From an uncultured Collinsella sp. (GTDB lineage: Bacteria; Actinomycetota; Coriobacteriia; Coriobacteriales; Coriobacteriaceae): DNA of 64,000 nt. Both the position numbers and the translations under genes were made by a program. The notes beneath the pieces were generated by a model, which worked only from the letters and a program-made list of their open reading frames with translations, was not told the DNA's origin and searched no databases. This document shows, one piece after another, positions 60,143-64,000 of this stretch; position 1 is the stretch's first letter, and each line of letters begins with the position of its first letter. The stretch spans positions 1-64,000 of the forward strand of contig CALULJ010000007.1 in the NCBI GenBank assembly GCA_944321445.1, written 5' to 3'.

Positions 60143-62788
60143 TTAGACCTCGTAGCTCTGGGGCTCGCGGCCATAGTAGGCGTCGAGGTAGAGCTCCTTG
60201 ATCTCGCTCATGAGCGGGTAGCGCGGGTTGGCGCCGGTGCACTGGTCGTTGAAGGCCTGCTCGGTCATCTCGTCCAGGGTCTCCAGGAAGTACTTCTCGT
60301 CGACACCGTACTCGGCGATGGTCTTCTTGATGCCGATCTGCTCCATGAGGTCCTCGAGCTTGGCGATGAAGTTCTCGAACACCTCGCGGTCGTCAGCGCC
60401 GGTGCAGCCGCAGTAACGGCCGAGGTCGGCGTAGTCCTTCAGCGCGTGCGGATACTGATACTGCGAGAAGGTGCCCATCTTGACGGGCTTCTCGGCGGCG
60501 TTGTAGCGCATGACGCGGGTCAGGATGACGGCGTTGGCCAGGCCATGCGGGATGTGGTGGAAGGCGCCGAGCTTGTGGGCCATGGAGTGGTTCACGCCCA
60601 GGAACGCATTGGCGAAGGCCATGCCGGCGAGGCAGGAGGCGTTGTGCATCTCCTCGCGAGCGTGCGGATCGGCAGCACCCTTCTCATAGGCCGCGGGCAG
60701 GTTCTCGAACACGAGCTTGGCGGCGCGCATGGAGAGGCCCTTGGTGTAGTCGGAGGACATGATCGAGACGTAGGACTCGATGGCGTGGGTCATGACGTCG
60801 ATACCGGAGGCGCAGGTGAGGCCCTTCGGGGCGGTCATGGCGTTGTCCACGTCGACGATGGCCATGTTCGGCATGAGCGCGTAGTCGGTGATCGGCCACT
60901 TGATGCCGGTCTCGGCGTCGGTGATGATGGCGAACGGCGTCACCTCGGAGCCGGTACCCGAGGAGGTCGGGACGGCGACGAAGTAGGCCTTCTCACCGAG
61001 CTTCGGGAAGGTGAAGACGCGCTTGCGGATGTCCATGAAGTCCATGGCGGCATCCTCGAAGTTGACCTCGGGGTGCTCGTACATGAGCCACATGATCTTG
61101 CCGGCGTCCATCGCGGAGCCGCCGCCGACGGCGATGATGACGTCGGGCTCGAACAGGCGCATGCGCTCGGCACCCTTCTGGGCGTCCTGCAGGCGCGGGT
61201 CGGGGCAGATGTCGTAGAACGCGTCGTGGGCGACACCCATCTCGTCGAGCTTGGCCTCGATGGCCTTGCAGTTGCCGTTCTTGTACAGGAAGGAGTCGGT
61301 GACGATGAAGGCGCGCTTCTTGCCCATCACGTTGCCGATCTCGTCGAGGGCGACGGGCGTGCAGCCCTTCTTGAAGTAAATCTTCTCGGGAGCGCGGAAC
61401 CACAGCATGTTCTCGCGGCGCTCCGCGACGGTCTTCACGTTGATCAAGTGCTTCACCCCAACGTTCTCAGAGACGGAGTTGCCACCCCAGGAGCCGCAGC
61501 CCAGAGTGAGGGACGGCTTCATGCCGAAGTTGTACAGGTCACCGATGCCGCCCTGAGAGGAAGGCGTGTTGATGACGATGCGGCACGCGGCCATGACGTC
61601 CTGGAACAGGGCGATCTTCTCGGTCTCGGCGGGATGCACGTAGAGGGACGCGGTGTGGCCCGGGCCACCGGCGAGCACCAGGTGCTCGGCCTTGTCCACG
61701 GCCTCCTGGAAATCCTTGGCGTGGTACATGGCCAGGACGGGGGAGAGCTTCTCGTGGGAGAACTCCTCTTTGACCGGGTCGGTGGAGGTGACCTCGGCGA
61801 TCAGGATCTTGGTCTTGGCCGGGACGTCGATGCCGGCGAGCTCGGCGATCTTGGCGGCGGGCATGCCCGGGATGCGGTGATCGAGGGCGCCGTTCTTGAA
61901 CATGGTCTCGCGCAGGGCCTCGAGCTCCTTGCCCTTCTTGACGAAGTAGCAGCCACGGCGCTCGAACTCGGCCTTGACCTCGTCGTAGACGGAGTCAAGC
62001 GCGGTCACGGATTGCTCGGAGGCGCAGATCATGCCGTTGTCGAACGTCTTGGAGTGGATGATGGAGTTGACGGCGAGCTTGATGTCGGCCGTGTCGTCGA
62101 TGACGACCGGGGTGTTGCCGGCGCCGACGCCGAGGGCGGGCTTGCCGGAGGAGTACGCGGACTTGACCATGCCCGGGCCGCCGGTGGCCAGAATGATGTC
62201 GACGTTGTGCATCAGGGCGTTGGTGAGCTCGAGGGTCGGCTGGTCGATCCAGCTAATGATGCCCTCGGGCGCGCCGGCCTTGACGGCGGCGTCGAGCACG
62301 ATCTTGGCGGCGGCGATGGTGCACTTGGCCGCCGCGGGGTGCGGGGAGATGATGATGGCGTTGCGGGTCTTCAGGCAGATGAGGCACTTGAAGATCGCAG
62401 TGGAGGTGGGGTTGGTGGTCGGGATGACCGCACCCACGACGCCGATGGGCTCGGCGACCTTGGTGATGCCGTAGGCCTCATCGCGCTCGATGACGCCGCA
62501 GGTCTTCGTGTTCTTATAGGCGTTGTAGATGTACTCGGCGGCGTAGTGGTTCTTGATCACCTTGTCCTCGAGAACACCGCGGCCCGTCTCCTCGACGGCC
62601 ATCTTGGCCAGGGGGATACGCGCCTTGTTGGCTGCCATGGCCGCCTCGTAGAAGATCTTGTCGACCTGCTCCTGGGTGAAGCTGGCGAATGCCTTCTGGG
62701 CGTCACGCACGTACGCGAGGCGCTCCTTGAAGGCGTCGACCGAATCGACGATGGCGGGATTGGCATGAACCGTAGGCTTTTTTGCCAT
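60143..62788 (-). CDS. adhE: Bifunctional acetaldehyde/alcohol dehydrogenase AdhE
   Basis: The 881-residue enzyme reduces acetyl-CoA to ethanol, regenerating NAD+ in fermentation. The N-terminal aldehyde dehydrogenase domain has the catalytic Cys255 in DNGMICASEQS and GVGAGNTPVVID. The C-terminal iron-dependent alcohol dehydrogenase domain has IAVGGGSAMDAGK (NAD site), GIDVMTHAIESYVS and NHSMAHKLGAFHHIPHGLANA with the iron-ligand His residues. Members form spirosomes. AAAAGGAG precedes the ATG. Two copies of a 12-bp LacI-type operator-like site lie upstream. Confidence 0.97.
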   Translation of the reverse strand: MAKKPTVHANPAIVDSVDAFKERLAYVRDAQKAFASFTQEQVDKIFYEAAMAANKARIPLAKMAVEETGRGVLEDKVIKNHYAAEYIYNAYKNTKTCGVIERDEAYGITKVAEPIGVVGAVIPTTNPTSTAIFKCLICLKTRNAIIISPHPAAAKCTIAAAKIVLDAAVKAGAPEGIISWIDQPTLELTNALMHNVDIILATGGPGMVKSAYSSGKPALGVGAGNTPVVIDDTADIKLAVNSIIHSKTFDNGMICASEQSVTALDSVYDEVKAEFERRGCYFVKKGKELEALRETMFKNGALDHRIPGMPAAKIAELAGIDVPAKTKILIAEVTSTDPVKEEFSHEKLSPVLAMYHAKDFQEAVDKAEHLVLAGGPGHTASLYVHPAETEKIALFQDVMAACRIVINTPSSQGGIGDLYNFGMKPSLTLGCGSWGGNSVSENVGVKHLINVKTVAERRENMLWFRAPEKIYFKKGCTPVALDEIGNVMGKKRAFIVTDSFLYKNGNCKAIEAKLDEMGVAHDAFYDICPDPRLQDAQKGAERMRLFEPDVIIAVGGGSAMDAGKIMWLMYEHPEVNFEDAAMDFMDIRKRVFTFPKLGEKAYFVAVPTSSGTGSEVTPFAIITDAETGIKWPITDYALMPNMAIVDVDNAMTAPKGLTCASGIDVMTHAIESYVSIMSSDYTKGLSMRAAKLVFENLPAAYEKGAADPHAREEMHNASCLAGMAFANAFLGVNHSMAHKLGAFHHIPHGLANAVILTRVMRYNAAEKPVKMGTFSQYQYPHALKDYADLGRYCGCTGADDREVFENFIAKLEDLMEQIGIKKTIAEYGVDEKYFLETLDEMTEQAFNDQCTGANPRYPLMSEIKELYLDAYYGREPQSYEV

Positions 62789-62891
62789 GCTGAGCTCCTT
62801 TTCTCCGGTGCCTGCCTATGGCCTGTATTCTATATAAGAAAAAGGGGGTTTGCACATACCCCTCGGAAACTTTTGCCGTAAACGGTATATA

Positions 62892-62903
62892 TGAAACGCT
62901 TCA
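62892..62903. promoter_or_regulatory. LacI-type operator-like site 1 upstream of adhE
   Basis: TGAAACGCTTCA is a near-palindrome fitting the LacI/CcpA-type pattern TGAAnCGnTTCA. It lies about 104 bp upstream of the adhE start, in the 657-bp adhE-rpmB intergenic region. A -10-like TATATAGAAT on the minus strand lies between it and the start. Confidence 0.5.
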
Positions 62904-63036
62904 ACTGCATGAATCACACTGAGTTTTGAAGAAAACTTGCTCAGATTATGATGAAGCGTCATGGCTTGCGTGAGAAGAAACCCCTCATAAATCAATAAAT
63001 CATGTCGAAATGGCCGTTTTGCATACGAAGAACAAC

Positions 63037-63048
63037 TGAAACGCTTCA
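63037..63048. promoter_or_regulatory. LacI-type operator-like site 2 upstream of adhE
   Basis: Identical TGAAACGCTTCA copy, 145 bp from site 1. Two sites could allow DNA looping. Apart from these sites and promoter-like boxes, I see no convincing gene in 62789-63445. Confidence 0.5.
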
Positions 63049-63381
63049 ATAGTTTGGTTGTAACGGATATGGCTGCGTCCCGCGAATCCTGTGTTCTTAG
63101 GACGTGTTCATTAATTGGTTTGACTGATGTCATTTGAGGGACGTTCAAAGCTTGCAGTGCGCCAGAAGGATGTGCTTGTGATGGTATAGAAGTGGCGAAT
63201 CTGCAGGATGCATATGTATTACCGTGTCGTTTAGCTAGATGGTCTGCTATAGTGCTAACGCGATGTGCGGCATCGATCTTGAGGGGCGCAGCCTGCTCCA
63301 CATTCCAACCGCTTGCGAAAGCTGCCCTTTGGTTGGAAAAACGCGTGCTCAATGTGTAGATTCCGCAGATTGACGATTCTA

Positions 63382-63390
63382 TGTTATAGT
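63382..63390 (+). promoter_or_regulatory. Extended -10 promoter of rpmB
   Basis: TGTTATAGT matches the extended -10 pattern TGnTATAAT with one change. It lies about 56 bp before the rpmB start. A similar TGCTATAGT lies further upstream at 63245-63253. Confidence 0.45.
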
Positions 63391-63445
63391 TCAATGCTGT
63401 TTGTTCATGCGGCTGTTTATCTGCCGTCCAAGGAGGTTAACGATT

Positions 63446-63634
63446 ATGTCCAAGGTTTGTGAGATCTGCGGTAAGCACCCCGTTGCTGGTCGCTCCATTA
63501 GCCACTCGCACCGCGTCGCCATCCGTAAGTTCCGTCCCAACATCCAGCGCGTGTACGTTGTCGTCGACGGTCATCGTCGCAAGATGAACGTCTGCACCAA
63601 CTGCCTGAAGTCCGGCAAGGTGGCCCGTTCCTAA
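63446..63634 (+). CDS. rpmB: 50S ribosomal protein L28
   Basis: The 62-residue protein is a complete L28 with the SHSHR...RRFRPNIQ-type core (here SHSHRVAIRKFRPNIQ) and a VCTNCLKSGKV end. It carries Cys pairs (CEIC and CTNC), the zinc-binding C+ form that is replaced by a C- form in some zinc-responsive bacteria. AAGGAGG is about 11 bases before the ATG at 63446. A terminator follows, so it is a single-gene unit. Confidence 0.97.
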   Translation: MSKVCEICGKHPVAGRSISHSHRVAIRKFRPNIQRVYVVVDGHRRKMNVCTNCLKSGKVARS

Positions 63635-63691
63635 TTAACCTTCTCGGCAAACATCGCGTGAACCGTAACTAACGGTACACTTTCAAACACA

Positions 63692-63715
63692 GGGCGCCCC
63701 AAGGGGCGCCTTTTT
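63692..63715 (+). terminator. Terminator of rpmB
   Basis: GGCGCCCC-AA-GGGGCGCC forms an 8-bp stem followed by TTTTT. Confidence 0.9.
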
Positions 63716-63738
63716 CTATGCATATCCTCTCTGGGTGT

Positions 63739-63810
63739 CCTCTCTGGGGACGGGGGTGGGAGGCGCCACTTTGGCCTCTCCGGGGACGGGGGTGGGAGAG
63801 GCCAAGGTGG
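63739..63810. repeat. Two tandem 36-bp units of the GGGGACGGGGGTG repeat family
   Basis: Units 63739-63774 and 63775-63810 both begin CCTCTC, contain GGGGACGGGGGTGGGAG and end in GG. They follow the rpmB terminator and belong to the same family as the elements at 11941-12150 and 43367-43664. Confidence 0.7.
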
Positions 63811-63858
63811 TGTCTCTGGAGACAGGTCTTCGGATGGGTGTACAGGTCTCCCGTAGTA

Positions 63859-63986
63859 TTGTGAGCACTTTCGGCCGATCGGCTTCTGTTCTGTGCGCTT
63901 TCGACCAATGCTTTCTTGGGATTCCCGTGATCTTGTTGGCCAAAACCGCTCACAACGGAGCTTGATTGGCCCAAAGCGCTCACAAC
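63859..63986. repeat. Four-copy 20-bp motif in two 30-bp-phased inverted pairs
   Basis: TTGTGAGCACTTTCGGCCGA at 63859-63878 has a related copy at 63889-63908. Inverted copies lie at 63936-63956 and 63966-63986, both reading GCTCACAAC on the plus strand. The two forward copies are 30 bp apart, as are the two inverted copies. It lies in a gene-free stretch at the window end; the neighbouring gene is not visible. Confidence 0.65.
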
Positions 63987-64000
63987 GAATGCGGGGCAAA

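Noticed and set aside
60446-62881. 811-residue open frame on the plus strand opposite adhE
   Set aside because: Antisense to adhE and rich in Gly, Val and Asp without any motif.
62816-63394. 192-residue frame on the minus strand upstream of adhE
   Set aside because: It covers the adhE promoter region and the operator-like sites, has no ribosome site or known domain, and its composition does not look like a protein of this genome.
63859-63986. Possible CRISPR array
   Set aside because: Only four copies, in both orientations, with spacers of about 10 bp; no cas genes nearby.
63631-63999. Open frames across the repeats at the window end
   Set aside because: Their translations consist only of the repeat units (GTGVGG- and RCERF-like), so they are most likely repeat-derived and not genes.

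Overview
The window looks like ordinary chromosome from a high-GC anaerobic fermenter of the class Coriobacteriia, most likely Collinsella or a close relative. That is an inference. It rests on the high GC, a bifunctional AdhE, a GlgC/GlgD/GT5-GlgA glycogen operon, a PTS core next to surface-glycan genes, and a dispersed GGGGACGGGGGTG intergenic repeat that I associate with this group. No phage, IS transposase, CRISPR array or rRNA operon was seen.

Layout. 1-8.55 kb is a surface-polysaccharide region: the end of an SLH-type protein, a GlfT2-like galactofuranosyltransferase, tRNA-Arg, a GT-C membrane protein, a polyprenyl-phosphate glycosyltransferase, a polysaccharide pyruvyltransferase, and divergently from it a GT2 glycosyltransferase with a PTS EIIA domain at its C-terminus. 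8.7-11.9 kb holds ptsH, ptsI and a 1-phosphofructokinase-like PfkB kinase. 12.2-13.6 kb is a CCA-adding-type nucleotidyltransferase, 13.8-18.9 kb a five-gene nickel/peptide-type ABC importer, and 19.0-19.4 kb three tRNAs (Glu, Gln, Glu). 19.6-22.1 kb encodes a YbhN/LPG-synthase-type membrane protein and an alpha/beta hydrolase. 22.1-27.6 kb is a two-component system with an FtsX-type ABC exporter. 27.7-32.7 kb is an L,D-transpeptidase, L-serine dehydratase and gltX. 32.9-36.3 kb is an ABC-ATPase-like protein without a Walker A lysine, joined to a YhgE/Pip protein. 36.6-43.4 kb is metK-priA-def-fmt-rsmB. 43.7-57.3 kb is alpha-glucan metabolism: an FmdB-like zinc ribbon, a GH13-GH77 fusion, and the operon glgB-glgP-glgC-glgD-glgA. 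57.6-60.0 kb is a HAD phosphatase, thiamine pyrophosphokinase and a choline-kinase-like protein. 60.1-63.6 kb is adhE and rpmB, and a repeat-rich end follows.

How it fits together. AdhE, PTS, PfkB and glycogen genes suggest sugar fermentation with glycogen storage. Phosphoenolpyruvate (PEP) links three neighbouring activities at 5.1-10.8 kb: the pyruvyltransferase is expected to use PEP as donor, EI takes phosphate from PEP, and the EIIA domain carries two His residues in the family positions. This suggests a PEP- or PTS-responsive surface-glycan module, which is the most novel functional hypothesis here. The second candidate is in the glycogen operon: GlgA and GlgB, the two polymer-building enzymes, both end in long Lys/Ala/Thr-rich histone-H1-like tails (about 257 and 120 residues) that GlgC, GlgD and GlgP lack.

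Several intergenic regions hold palindromes and repeats: a MITE-like element at 11941-12150, a nested repeat cluster at 43367-43664, a 29-bp perfect palindrome at 59029-59095, a 77-bp palindrome upstream of metK, and a 30-bp-phased four-copy motif at 63859-63986.
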